DNA of 64,000 nucleotides from Sphingomonas hengshuiensis (GCF_000935025.1 NZ_CP010836.1:4278001-4342000), one strand, 5' to 3'; counted from the stretch's first letter, positions 34,981 through 43,361 are shown. The notes: generated by a model not told the origin, from the sequence alone. Translations and numbers: made by a program.

Positions 34981-36174
34981 ATGCGGCCCATCGCCTCCCC
35001 CTCGCTGCTCGCGCTGTCGCTGATGCTGGCGATGCCCGCCGCGGCGCAGGTGTCCCCCGCCGATCGGCTGGCGCACGACCAGATGCTGGTGCTCGACACG
35101 CATCTGGATACGCCCGAGCTGTTCGAACATCCCGACTGGCGGTTCGAGCGCTGGCACGACCGCGATTTCGACAAGAGCCAGGTCGATCTGCCCCGGATGC
35201 AGCAGGGCGGGCTGGATGGCGGATTCTTCGTGATCTACACCAGCCAGGGGCCGTTGACGCCCGAGGGCTATGCCAAGGCCCGCGACGGCGCGCTGATCCG
35301 CGCGACCTGGATCCAGCGCGTGGTCGCCGCCAATCCCGACACCATGGCCTTCGCCACCACCGCCGCCGATGCCGCGCGGATCGCCGCGACGGGCAAGCGG
35401 ATCGTGTATCAGAGCATCGAGAACAGCTATCCGCTCGGCGAGGACCTGGGGCTGCTCACCACCTTCCATGCGCTCGGCGTGCGGATGGCGGGGCCGGTGC
35501 ATTTCCGCAACAACCAGTTCGCCGACAGCGCCACCGACACCCCGCGCTGGAACGGGCTGAGCCCGCTGGGCCGGCAATGGGTGGCGGAGATGAACCGGCT
35601 GGGGATGGTGATCGACGCCAGCCACGCCTCCGACGCGGTGCTCGACCAGCTGATCGCGCTGTCCAAGACGCCGATCATCCTGTCGCATTCGGGCCCGCGC
35701 GCGATTTTTGACCATCCGCGCAACATCGACGACGAGCGGATGCGCAAGCTCGCCAAGGCGGGCGGGGTGATGCAGGTCAACAGCGTGTATCTCGCCCCGC
35801 TCGACCGCGATCCCGCGCGCAACAAGGTGTCCGAGCGGCAGGACCAGTGGTGGGCGCTCTCCCCCGCCGAGCAGCGCACGCTGATCGCCGACAAGGCCGC
35901 GGCGGACGCGGCCAATCCCTATAAGGGCGCCGATTTCGAGCTGTTCATGAAGAGCCTGCTCCATGCGATCGCGGTGATGGGCGTGGACCATGTCGGGATC
36001 GGCGCCGATTGGGACGGCGGCGGCGGGGTGACGGGGCTGGAGGACATCACGCTGTTGCCCAAAGTCACCGCCCGCCTGCGCAAGGAAGGCTTCAAAGACG
36101 CCGATATCGAGAAGATCTGGAGCGGCAACGTCCTCCGGCTGCTCGCGCAGGCGGAAAAGGCGGCGGGTAATTAA
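34981..36174 (+). CDS. Membrane dipeptidase family protein (peptidase M19)
   Basis: A 397-aa protein with a cleavable signal peptide (LLALSLMLAMPAAAQ), so it acts in the periplasm. Zinc-site motifs of renal-type dipeptidases are present: VLDTHLDTPE (HxD), IDASHASDAVLDQL, LSHSGPRAIFDHPRNIDDE and HVGIGADWDGGGG. Members hydrolyse dipeptides, including ones with a C-terminal D-residue. It has no visible link to the flagellar genes around it. Its stop codon overlaps the fliA stop (TTAA). Confidence 0.93.
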   Translation: MRPIASPSLLALSLMLAMPAAAQVSPADRLAHDQMLVLDTHLDTPELFEHPDWRFERWHDRDFDKSQVDLPRMQQGGLDGGFFVIYTSQGPLTPEGYAKARDGALIRATWIQRVVAANPDTMAFATTAADAARIAATGKRIVYQSIENSYPLGEDLGLLTTFHALGVRMAGPVHFRNNQFADSATDTPRWNGLSPLGRQWVAEMNRLGMVIDASHASDAVLDQLIALSKTPIILSHSGPRAIFDHPRNIDDERMRKLAKAGGVMQVNSVYLAPLDRDPARNKVSERQDQWWALSPAEQRTLIADKAAADAANPYKGADFELFMKSLLHAIAVMGVDHVGIGADWDGGGGVTGLEDITLLPKVTARLRKEGFKDADIEKIWSGNVLRLLAQAEKAAGN

Positions 36175-36950
36175 CCCCGCCGCTGGAGCGCGCGCTTCAG
36201 CCGGGCGTGCGCCGATGCCTTGATCTGGCAGATTCGCGCCGCGCCCACGCCGAGGACCTGGCCGATTTCCTCGAGGTTGAGCTCCTCGACATAATAAAGC
36301 TGGATCACCTGCGCCTCGCGCTCGGGCAGAGATGCGATCGCGGCAACGAGCGTGTCGCGCTGGTCGCGGTCGGCGAGCTGGTCGAAGGCGTCGGGGGCGT
36401 CGGACATGAACCAGGGCGAATCATCGGCATAATGGTCGTCGATCGATTCGAAGCGCAGCGCCTCTGCGGTCGCATAGTCGGTGCGCAGCTTCTCCGGCGT
36501 CACCCCCAGCTTCTCGGCGACCTCGGCGTCGCTCGGCAAATGGCCCGACGCGGCGGCCAGCGCGGCCACTGCGTTCTGGTACTCCCGCCGCCGCCGCATC
36601 GCGCCCCGGGTCAGCGTCGCCTGGCGCCGCAGCTCGTCGATCATCGCGCCGCGCAGCCGCGTCGCCAGATATTGTTCGAACGTCACCTGCCCGCGATCCT
36701 CGAAGCCGCTCACCGCCTCGACCAGCGCGACCAGCCCGATCTGAATCAGGTCCTCGACATCGACGATCGCGCTCATCGATCCGTGGATGTGCCACGCGAT
36801 GCGCCGCACCAGCGGCAGATGGCGGCGCACCAGCGCCTCCGCATCGCGCCGCGGCGCGCGCCGGCGGGCATAGGTCAGCGGCGAGGTATCCGGCACGTGT
36901 TGGGCCAATGAAGCCATGGGTCCGAGCTTCCTGAGGGGTGTTGCGTTCAT
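36171..36950 (-). CDS. fliA: RNA polymerase sigma factor FliA (sigma-28)
   Basis: A 259-aa flagellar sigma factor. Region 2 includes VDVEDLIQIGLVALVEAVSG and YLATRLRGAMIDELR; region 3 LPSDAEVAEKLGVTPEKLR; region 4 ends LPEREAQVIQLYYVEELNLE and IGQVLGVGAARICQIKASA. It directs late genes (fliC, fliD, flgM here). The start overlaps the flhA stop by 4 bp, so it is made from the sigma-54 promoter that drives the transglycosylase-flhA unit. Confidence 0.96.
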   Translation of the reverse strand: MNATPLRKLGPMASLAQHVPDTSPLTYARRRAPRRDAEALVRRHLPLVRRIAWHIHGSMSAIVDVEDLIQIGLVALVEAVSGFEDRGQVTFEQYLATRLRGAMIDELRRQATLTRGAMRRRREYQNAVAALAAASGHLPSDAEVAEKLGVTPEKLRTDYATAEALRFESIDDHYADDSPWFMSDAPDAFDQLADRDQRDTLVAAIASLPEREAQVIQLYYVEELNLEEIGQVLGVGAARICQIKASAHARLKRALQRRG

Positions 36951-39025
36951 GCGGCCAGCGCCTCCGGCGCACCGATCACCGCGACGACTTCGACGGCCTT
37001 GTCCTCGGGCACTTCGAAGAAGCTCATCACCGGCGTATCGGGCAGGATGGTCTTGACCAGCTTGCGGATCGCGACGCGGATCGCCGGCTGGACGACCAGC
37101 GCAAAGGGCTTGGCCTCGGCGATCAGCGGCGCGGCGGCGTGTTGCAGCGCGTCGGCGATGCGGCGGCCCAGCTCGGGCTCGATCGTATGGCGGCGCGCGG
37201 GATCGGAACGGACCGCCTGGCCGAGCAGCGATTCAAGCTGCCCCTCCAGCGTCATCACCCGCAGCGGCTCGCGCACCCCGCACAGCCGCTGGATGATCAG
37301 CGGGCCGAGATCGGGGCGGATCAGCTCCAATATCTCCTCGGCGTCGAGCGAGCGCTGTGCAGCGACGGCAATGGCGGCGGCGATCCGGCGGAATTCGCGC
37401 AGCGGCACATTCTCCGCCAGCAACCCGCGAAGGACCGTCGTCAGCGTCGTCAGCGGCACCGGCTGCGGACACAGGGCAGCGACCAGCGCGGCGGCGCGCT
37501 CCTTCAGCCCGTCGAGCAGCGACTGGACCTCGTCCGGCCCCAGCAGGTCGGCGGCGTTCTGGAGCAGAACCTGGTTCAGGTGCGTCGCGATCACCGTGCC
37601 CGGATCGACCACCAGATAGCCCGCCCCCGTCGCGGCATCGCCATCGGCGGCGGGAATCCACACGGCGTCGAGCCCGAAGGTCGGGTCCTTGACCGCCTTG
37701 CCCTTGAGCGTGCCGACTGCCTGTCCGGTGTCGAGCGCGAGCACCTGGTCGGGCGCCACGCTGTCCTCGCCCACCACCACGCCGCCCAGCACGATGCGAT
37801 AGGTGAAGGGCGCAAGGTTGATGTCATCGCGGACGCGGACCTGCGGCACGACGAAGCCGAGTTCCTTCGAAAGCTGGCGGCGGACGCCGGTGATCCGCCC
37901 CATCAGCGGCCCGCCGCGCCGCTCGTCGACCAGCGGCACCAACCCGTACCCGATGTCGAGCATGACCTGCATCGTGTCGGTGACTTCCTCCCACCCGATC
38001 CGCGACAGGTCGACCGGCTCGGGCGCAGGCGCGGCGGGTGGCGGGCGCTTGGCGATCTTGTTGAGCTTCCACGCGGCGAACCCGGCGGCCCCGGCGGCGG
38101 AGAGGATCACGACATGCGGCATCCCCGGCAGCAGCCCGAGCAGCCCGAGGATGCCGGCGACCGGCCCCCAGGTCTTGGCATTGCTGAACTGGCTGCCGAT
38201 CTGGCCGGCAAGGTCGTGGCTGGAGGTGACGCGCGTGACGATCGCGGCGGCGGCGATCGACAGCATCAGCGAGGGCAATTGCGCGACCAGCGCGTCGCCG
38301 ATCGCGAGCAACACATAGGTCTGCGCCGCCTCGCCCACCGCCATCTGGTGGCTGACGACGCCGAGAATCAGCCCGCCGACGATGTTGATCGCGAGGATCA
38401 GCAGCCCGGCGATCGCGTCGCCCTTCACGAATTTCGACGAACCGTCCATCGCGCCGTGGAAATCGGCCTCGGTCGCCACCTCGGCGCGGCGCGCGCGCGC
38501 CTCGTCCGGGGTGACGAGCCCGGCGTTCAGATCGGCGTCGATCGCCATCTGCTTGCCCGGCAGCGCATCGAGGGTGAAGCGCGCCGCGACTTCGGAGACG
38601 CGCCCGGCGCCCTTGGTCACGACGATCATGTTGATGATGATCAGGATCGCGAACACGAACAGCCCGACGACATAGTCGCCGCCGATCAGGAAGGTGCCGA
38701 ACGCCTCGATCACATGCCCCGCCGCGGCCTCGCCCTCATGGCCATGGACCAGCACGACGCGCGTCGAGGCGACGTTGAGCCCGAGGCGGAACAGCGTCGC
38801 GAACAGCAAGACGGTCGGAAAGGCGGAAAAATCGAGCGGCTTTTGCGCATTGAGCGCGACCATCAGCACCGCGAGGCTGATCATGATGTTCATCACGAAG
38901 AACACGTCGAGCAGGAAGGCCGGGATCGGCACCACCATCAGCGCGACGAGCAGCAGGATCGCACCGGGGAGCGAGAAGCTCTTCAGCGTGGCACCGAAGC
39001 CGCCGGGAAGCGCCAGCGCACTCAC
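36947..39025 (-). CDS. flhA: Flagellar export gate protein FlhA
   Basis: A 692-aa protein with about eight N-terminal membrane helices and a large cytosolic domain that receives substrate-chaperone complexes. Motifs: PIPAFLLDVFFVMNIMISLA, FNRFTLDALPGKQMAIDADL-like KQMAIDADLNAGL, and FVKGDAIAGLLI. The start is GTG at 39025, which overlaps the upstream stop (GTGA); the longer frame has no similarity. Normal length for FlhA. Confidence 0.97.
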   Translation of the reverse strand: MSALALPGGFGATLKSFSLPGAILLLVALMVVPIPAFLLDVFFVMNIMISLAVLMVALNAQKPLDFSAFPTVLLFATLFRLGLNVASTRVVLVHGHEGEAAAGHVIEAFGTFLIGGDYVVGLFVFAILIIINMIVVTKGAGRVSEVAARFTLDALPGKQMAIDADLNAGLVTPDEARARRAEVATEADFHGAMDGSSKFVKGDAIAGLLILAINIVGGLILGVVSHQMAVGEAAQTYVLLAIGDALVAQLPSLMLSIAAAAIVTRVTSSHDLAGQIGSQFSNAKTWGPVAGILGLLGLLPGMPHVVILSAAGAAGFAAWKLNKIAKRPPPAAPAPEPVDLSRIGWEEVTDTMQVMLDIGYGLVPLVDERRGGPLMGRITGVRRQLSKELGFVVPQVRVRDDINLAPFTYRIVLGGVVVGEDSVAPDQVLALDTGQAVGTLKGKAVKDPTFGLDAVWIPAADGDAATGAGYLVVDPGTVIATHLNQVLLQNAADLLGPDEVQSLLDGLKERAAALVAALCPQPVPLTTLTTVLRGLLAENVPLREFRRIAAAIAVAAQRSLDAEEILELIRPDLGPLIIQRLCGVREPLRVMTLEGQLESLLGQAVRSDPARRHTIEPELGRRIADALQHAAAPLIAEAKPFALVVQPAIRVAIRKLVKTILPDTPVMSFFEVPEDKAVEVVAVIGAPEALAA

Positions 39026-39888
39026 GAGGCGCGTGCCCCGAGATTGGCGAGCATCAGATAGGCGAGCCGCGCCGTTTCCGGCGTCGGGCGCATCGCCGCC
39101 TCTGCGGTCGCGCGCGCCGAACGCCCGGCATTTAGCTGAGCCAGTGTCGTCTCGACCCAATGCCGGTCACCGCCGACGGCTTCGTTGCCGAGCACGACCT
39201 CGGACTCGCCAAAGTCCATCGCGTCGATGGAATCGCCCAGCCCCGCGCCGTCCAGCCCGGTGGCGGCAGTCGCGGCGCCGCTGTTCAGCTTGGCTTCGAA
39301 CTGGTCGTAAATCTCGCCCAGCGAGCGCGGCTGGCCAGCGCCGTCATAGAAGATGCTGCGATTGGCGCGTGCTGCGGCGGGGAACATCGCCGCGCCGGCG
39401 CGATCGGGATTCGCCGCCATCGCGCCCAGAAAGCTGCGCGCGCCGCCCAGCCCCAGGAAATGCGCCATGTAGAGGTCGGTGCCGGTGGTCGGGCGATCGA
39501 GCGATTGCTCCAGCGCCGCCTTGTTATCCGATGCATGTTCGGCGGCCATGATCGCCGCGGTCTGCGGATCGCGGCGCAGGTCGAGGATCGCCTGGCGCGT
39601 CGCCGGATCGGAGACGACGAACGTGCCGCTCGCGGTCTGGCGGATGCTGTCCGCCGCCCAGCCCAACCCATGGTCGGCGCCATGATCCTTGATCACGCCG
39701 AGCCAGCTCTGCTCGATGAACTGGTACAGCCCGGTCGCGCTGGAGGTGCCGGCGCGCGCATCGGCGCGCAGACCGCTTTCGACCTGTGCCTGTCCCAGCA
39801 GATAGTGGAAGTCGACGCCGGTCTTGCGGCTCGCGGCGGCGATCGCCGTTTGTACGCTCGCCTTTGCGCTGACCGAAACTACGCTCAT
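39022..39888 (-). CDS. Flagellar lytic transglycosylase
   Basis: A 288-aa SLT-type muramidase. The catalytic Glu37 is in LGQAQVESGLRAD, followed by SSATGLYQFIEQSWLG, the lysozyme-like core, and later MAHFLGLGGARSFLGAMAAN. No signal peptide is visible, so it may be exported by the flagellar apparatus. It supplies the cell-wall-cutting activity that FlgJ lacks here (48734-49066). It is first in the operon with flhA and fliA and has a sigma-54 promoter 39 bp upstream. Confidence 0.87.
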   Translation of the reverse strand: MSVVSVSAKASVQTAIAAASRKTGVDFHYLLGQAQVESGLRADARAGTSSATGLYQFIEQSWLGVIKDHGADHGLGWAADSIRQTASGTFVVSDPATRQAILDLRRDPQTAAIMAAEHASDNKAALEQSLDRPTTGTDLYMAHFLGLGGARSFLGAMAANPDRAGAAMFPAAARANRSIFYDGAGQPRSLGEIYDQFEAKLNSGAATAATGLDGAGLGDSIDAMDFGESEVVLGNEAVGGDRHWVETTLAQLNAGRSARATAEAAMRPTPETARLAYLMLANLGARAS

Positions 39889-39926
39889 CGATACCTTGTC
39901 CGAAAGCCCTTGGTGCGGGGCAAATC

Positions 39927-39942
39927 AGCAAGGATCGTGCCA
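39927..39942 (-). promoter_or_regulatory. Sigma-54 promoter of transglycosylase-flhA-fliA
   Basis: Minus strand: TGGCACG (39942-39936), N4 ATCC, TTGCT (39931-39927), an exact match to the -24/-12 consensus, about 40 bp before the first ATG. Confidence 0.85.
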
Positions 39943-39949
39943 AAAACCC

Positions 39950-40261
39950 TCAGGCCAGCGCATAGCCTCCGGGGCGATAGGCCGGGGCGGCATTGCCGGA
40001 CAGAAGTTGCAGGCGGCGGCGAACATTTGCCGCCATCAGGTTGACGTAGATGCGGCAGGTCTCGTTCAGCCGCTGCGCCTCGGCGGCGAGCGCGCGCACT
40101 TCGGCATTCGGGGCCTCGCCGTCGCACAGCGCGACGGCATCGATCCCGACAAGCTTGGCCCGGGTCGCCGCCTCCAGCGCGGGCAGATCGTTGCTCTTGA
40201 GCGCGGCGATCTCCGCATGGAGCGATTCGATCACGGCGATCAGCGCGTCACGCCGGGTCAT
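39950..40261 (-). CDS. flgN: FlgN-like flagellar chaperone
   Basis: A 103-aa all-helical small protein (IAVIESLHAEIAALKSNDLP, LAAEAQRLNETCRIYVNLMA, then NVRRRLQLLSG). Size, helices and position directly after flgM fit FlgN, the export chaperone of the hook-filament junction proteins FlgK and FlgL. FlgN sequences are poorly conserved. The ATG at 40261 overlaps the flgM 3' end by 14 bp. Confidence 0.78.
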   Translation of the reverse strand: MTRRDALIAVIESLHAEIAALKSNDLPALEAATRAKLVGIDAVALCDGEAPNAEVRALAAEAQRLNETCRIYVNLMAANVRRRLQLLSGNAAPAYRPGGYALA

Positions 40262-40541
40262 CGGAATTCCATTCGTTCTTGAGCGCCAGCATCCGGTCGG
40301 CGACGGCCCCGGGGTCGCGCGAATAGCGCCCCTCCTGGATCGCGGCGCGAAGCCGGGCGACACGCTCGGCGTCGACGGGGGGCTTGGCGGCCAGTTCGGC
40401 GGAAAGCTGCGCGGCGGTCGATTGCACTGCGGGGGCCTCACTCGCGACCGGCTTGGCTGCTTCCACGGGCGCAGCACGGCCGATCGGCGCAATGCGCCGG
40501 TCGGAGACCGCGCCTGCCTTGTTGCCGATTGGATCCACCAT
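40248..40541 (-). CDS. flgM: Anti-sigma-28 factor FlgM
   Basis: A 97-aa largely unfolded protein. It starts MVDPIGNKAGAVSDRR, and the FliA-binding C-terminal part is VDAERVARLRAAIQEGRYSR plus DRMLALKNEW. FlgM holds FliA inactive until it is exported through the finished hook. ATGs at 40541 and 40550 are both possible; I prefer 40541 for the family-type start. It has its own sigma-28 promoter, so FliA induces its own inhibitor. Confidence 0.9.
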   Translation of the reverse strand: MVDPIGNKAGAVSDRRIAPIGRAAPVEAAKPVASEAPAVQSTAAQLSAELAAKPPVDAERVARLRAAIQEGRYSRDPGAVADRMLALKNEWNSDDPA

Positions 40542-40576
40542 TGCTGCCATCCCAAAGTTCCAGGTCTGCACCGAGT

Positions 40577-40603
40577 AGAACGACCGCCCAATGACAGGCT
40601 TTA
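40577..40603 (-). promoter_or_regulatory. Sigma-28 (FliA) promoter of flgM-flgN
   Basis: Minus strand: TAAAGCCT (40603-40596), 11-nt spacer, GTCGTTCT (40584-40577). Same spacing and near-same boxes as the fliC and fliD promoters. It lies about 30 bp before the flgM start. Confidence 0.7.
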
Positions 40604-40614
40604 ACAAAAAGTTT

Positions 40615-41139
40615 TCAGTCGCCCCAGCCCGGTAATCGCGCCCGACCGGGCTCGACTGCGATCGCCTGCACCGGCGGCTTCCTGTCGTCGATGCGCACCA
40701 TCAGCCGCCCGCCCGCAAGGGCATCGTTCATCGCCACGCCGTCGCGGGTGATCGAAAAGCCATTGGCGCCGACTGCGATCGTGATCGTGTCGCCGCGCCG
40801 GATGACCGGCATCGCCTTTACCGACGCCGCTGGCGCGGCAGTGGCGGGCGCCGCAGCCGGGGCGGCGCGCGGCACGGCGTTGACCGGCACGAAGATCCGC
40901 CATCCCGGCGCCATGCACCGGATGACGACCGCGTCCTTCGCCTCGGTCCGCCATTCGAGCTGCGGCGCCGCGCACTGCGCCAGCTTGAGCCGGGGGTCGA
41001 CGGGAGCCCTGGCCCCGCCTTCGGAGCCGATCGGCTTGCCGGTGAACTGGCTCACGATCGTGTCGAGCATCGCGGTCGACTGGAATGGCTCGGCGGCGGC
41101 AGCGGGGGATGCGGCGGCGAGCGCCAGGATCAGGAACAT
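40615..41139 (-). CDS. flgA: Flagellar P-ring assembly chaperone FlgA
   Basis: A 174-aa periplasmic protein with signal peptide (MFLILALAAASPAAAAEP). The C-terminal SAF/FlgA domain has MPVIRRGDTITIAVGANGFS and AMNDALAGGRLMVR, the recognisable end. FlgA holds FlgI for P-ring assembly. It is shorter than enterobacterial FlgA because the first domain is reduced. AAGGAAA precedes the ATG. The gene lies 55 bp after the second motB and may be transcribed with it. Confidence 0.88.
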   Translation of the reverse strand: MFLILALAAASPAAAAEPFQSTAMLDTIVSQFTGKPIGSEGGARAPVDPRLKLAQCAAPQLEWRTEAKDAVVIRCMAPGWRIFVPVNAVPRAAPAAAPATAAPAASVKAMPVIRRGDTITIAVGANGFSITRDGVAMNDALAGGRLMVRIDDRKPPVQAIAVEPGRARLPGWGD

Positions 41140-41194
41140 GGCGGTTTCCTTGTTGGGAGCGGAAGGCGGCAAGACGGGGTTGCCGGGCGGCAAA

Positions 41195-41716
41195 TCATTG
41201 CCGCCCCCCGTCATAGCCGAGGGTGAGAAGCGCTCGGCGTTCGCCGCGGCCGGTGGCGATGGCGATCCGCTCGGGCGAAACCGCGCCTGCACGGATCAAT
41301 ATCGCGGCGACGGCACGCGCGCGGTCGGCGGCGAGGATCGGGCCGCTGCCGGTGATCGGGTCGACATCGCCGGGGCTGCCATCGACTTCGCCGGTGATCC
41401 GCAGCCGGGTGCGGGGGTCGCGCGCCGCCGAGCGGGCCCAGGCGATCGCTGCGGCGCTGTCCCCCGGCTGCATCGATCCGGGCGCGAAGCCGGTCACGGC
41501 GGCCAGTTCGACGGGCATGGCGGGGGTCTCGGCGACGCCGAAGCCCGCGCGAATGCCTGCCGCCAGCGCACGTGGCTCGACCTGATTGGCCTGGAGGAAG
41601 ACGAAGAAGCCGACCAGCAGCAGCGAGAGGTCGGCGAGCGTTATCAGCCACAGCGGGCGCGCCGGAGCATCGCCCTCAGCCTCGAACAGCGGGTCGGCGG
41701 GCTCGGGCGCAGTCAT
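41195..41716 (-). CDS. Second MotB-like stator protein
   Basis: A 173-aa protein with a short N-terminus, one membrane helix (LITLADLSLLLVGFFVFLQ) carrying a proton-site Asp29, and a reduced OmpA-like C-terminal domain (ILAADRARAVAAILIRAG, ERIAIATGRG). It is much shorter than the other MotB here (316 aa). The start overlaps the motA-like stop by 4 bp. The pair could form a second set of stators for the same motor. A GGCGGCAA/TTGCCGCC hairpin spans its stop codon (41187-41206). Confidence 0.8.
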   Translation of the reverse strand: MTAPEPADPLFEAEGDAPARPLWLITLADLSLLLVGFFVFLQANQVEPRALAAGIRAGFGVAETPAMPVELAAVTGFAPGSMQPGDSAAAIAWARSAARDPRTRLRITGEVDGSPGDVDPITGSGPILAADRARAVAAILIRAGAVSPERIAIATGRGERRALLTLGYDGGRQ

Positions 41717-42384
41717 GCCGCCGCCTCGCGCAGCTCGCGGCGCACGCGGGGCTCGATTGCCGCAAGCGCGATCAGCGGCGGATCGATCCGCGCGCGCTCC
41801 TGCGCCTCGATCCGCGCGCTCCGCCGCAGCCGCGCCGCGACCGGCAGCGCGACCAGGCTGGCGAGCAGCGCGCCGTATAGCGTCGCCAGCAGCGCCACCG
41901 CCATCGCCCCGCCGATCGCGGCGGGATCGCGCATCGCGGTGAACATCTGGACCAGCCCGACCAGCGTGCCGACCATCCCCATCGCGGGCGCACTCTCGGC
42001 GGCGCAGGTCCACATGTCGGCGGCGGCGCGGTGACGCTCGAACCGTGCGATGCGGCGCTGGCGGAGCAGCGTCGCGACCGCCTCGCCATCGGCGCCGTCG
42101 ACGATCTCGGCGACGGCGGCGGCAATGTCGGGATCGGCGATCACGGTGCGATCCAGCGCGATCAGCCCGTGGCGCCGCGCGATCCGGGTGAGCGCATTCG
42201 CCTGTTCGACCAAAGGCGCGGCGTCGAAGCGGCGGCGGAACAGCACGCGCAAAGCCGACAGGCCGCGCACAAGGTCCGACGCCGGGGTCCGCAGCACCAC
42301 GGCGAGCACGGTGCCGCCGCCAACGATGCCGATCGCGACCGGATCGAGAAACGGCGCCAGCGCGGGAAGAGCGATCATGTCCAT
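41713..42384 (-). CDS. Second MotA-like stator protein
   Basis: A 223-aa protein of the MotA/TolQ/ExbB family with membrane helices near the N-terminus (LDPVAIGIVGGGTVLAVVL) and two later ones. The family core is SAPAMGMVGTLVGLVQMF followed by GGAMAVALLATLYGALLASL. The ATG could be 42384 or 42378. It forms an operon with the MotB-like gene. Its sigma-54 promoter lies so close that the leader would be only a few bases. Confidence 0.85.
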   Translation of the reverse strand: MDMIALPALAPFLDPVAIGIVGGGTVLAVVLRTPASDLVRGLSALRVLFRRRFDAAPLVEQANALTRIARRHGLIALDRTVIADPDIAAAVAEIVDGADGEAVATLLRQRRIARFERHRAAADMWTCAAESAPAMGMVGTLVGLVQMFTAMRDPAAIGGAMAVALLATLYGALLASLVALPVAARLRRSARIEAQERARIDPPLIALAAIEPRVRRELREAAA

Positions 42385-42396
42385 GCGCTCGCGAAG

Positions 42397-42412
42397 TGCA
42401 AGCGCCGGGCCA
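42397..42412 (-). promoter_or_regulatory. Sigma-54 promoter of second motAB pair
   Basis: Minus strand: TGGCCCG (42412-42406), N4 GCGC, TTGCA (42401-42397), one base off the consensus. The predicted start site is near 42386, just before the first ATG. Confidence 0.6.
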
Positions 42413-42544
42413 GTTTCCCGCCGCAACCGCGCGCTTCCGCACCCGGCGCCACCGCGGCACCCCGTTGCCGTCCTACCGGCAAAAACCTGCCGGTCAGTGC
42501 CTGCAACGCGTCGCCGGGGCGGCTCTCGGCGCCCTCCGGCGATT

Positions 42545-42560
42545 TGGCACGGCCATTGCT
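42545..42560 (+). promoter_or_regulatory. Sigma-54 promoter of the flgB operon
   Basis: TGGCACG (42545-42551), N4 GCCA, TTGCT (42556-42560): a perfect -24/-12 site 38 bp before flgB. It should drive flgB through flgL. Confidence 0.88.
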
Positions 42561-42597
42561 TATAACCCGGCGAAGCTTGGGCGAAAGGACCGTGCAG

Positions 42598-42948
42598 ATG
42601 ACCGACAGCCTTTTCGGCGTACATGGTGCAGCACTTTCGGTGCGGTCGCAGCGCATGGGCGTGCTGGCGTCGAACATCGCGAACGCCTCGACCCCCGGCT
42701 ACAAGGCCAAGGACATCGACTTCCGCGCGGCGCTGGCGTCCGCGGATGCGCCCGGCGGATCGATCGACGGCGCGATCGACGCGGCCACGCTGTACCGCGT
42801 GCCGGTCCAGTCCTCTGCCGACGGCAACACCGTCGAGCTGACCACCGAACAAACCGCCTTTGCCGAGAATGCCGTCGCCTATCAGACGACGCTCTCCTTC
42901 CTCAACGGGCGGATCGGCCAGATCTCGCGCGCGCTGAAGGGTGAATGA
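42598..42948 (+). CDS. flgB: Flagellar proximal rod protein FlgB
   Basis: A 116-aa rod protein. It starts MTDSLFGVHGAALSVRSQRM and has VLASNIANASTPGYKAKDIDF, the signature of rod and hook proteins (given by core). It polymerises above FliE in the periplasm after export. AAAGGA precedes the ATG. First gene of the long flgBCDEFGHIJKL operon. Confidence 0.96.
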   Translation: MTDSLFGVHGAALSVRSQRMGVLASNIANASTPGYKAKDIDFRAALASADAPGGSIDGAIDAATLYRVPVQSSADGNTVELTTEQTAFAENAVAYQTTLSFLNGRIGQISRALKGE

Positions 42949-43361
42949 GCATGGGGGACCAGCCGCTCTCGATATTCCAGGTCTCGGGCCGCGCGATGAG
43001 CGCGCAGCTCGTGCGGATGAACACCACCGCGTCGAACCTCGCCAATGCCGGCACCGTCGCATCGAGTTCGAGCGCCGCCTATCGCACGATCAAGCCGGTG
43101 TTCCGCACCGCCTTCGATGCGGCGAGCGGGATGGCGACGGTCGATGTCGAGCAGGTGGTGACCGCGGGCGCCGAGCCCGAGAAGCGCTACGACCCCGGCA
43201 ACCCGATGGCCGACCAGGACGGCAATGTCTGGGAAAGCGCCGTCGATGAAACCCGCGAGCTCGTCGACATGATGGAGAGCGCACGCACCTACCAGAACAA
43301 TGTCGAGGTGATGCAGACTGCCAAGTCGCTGATCGTCGATACCCTCAAGCTGGGCCGCTGA
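42945..43361 (+). CDS. flgC: Flagellar proximal rod protein FlgC
   Basis: A 138-aa rod protein. LSIFQVSGRAMSAQLVRMNT and ASNLANAGTVASS are the N-terminal rod signature, and YQNNVEVMQTAKSLIVDTLK is the conserved C-terminal helix. The ATG at 42945 overlaps the flgB stop (ATGA); a second ATG at 42951 is also usable. Confidence 0.97.
   Translation: MSMGDQPLSIFQVSGRAMSAQLVRMNTTASNLANAGTVASSSSAAYRTIKPVFRTAFDAASGMATVDVEQVVTAGAEPEKRYDPGNPMADQDGNVWESAVDETRELVDMMESARTYQNNVEVMQTAKSLIVDTLKLGR

Noticed and set aside
36938..39061. A 707-codon plus-strand frame opposite flhA
   Set aside because: It mirrors flhA codons; the product is Asp/His/Arg/Gln-rich with no domain. flhA is certain.
41140..41215. A sigma-54 promoter for flgA among GGCAA/TTGCC repeats
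   Set aside because: The GG to GC distances are 11 or 14 instead of 12. The bases are explained by a hairpin at the end of the second motB gene.
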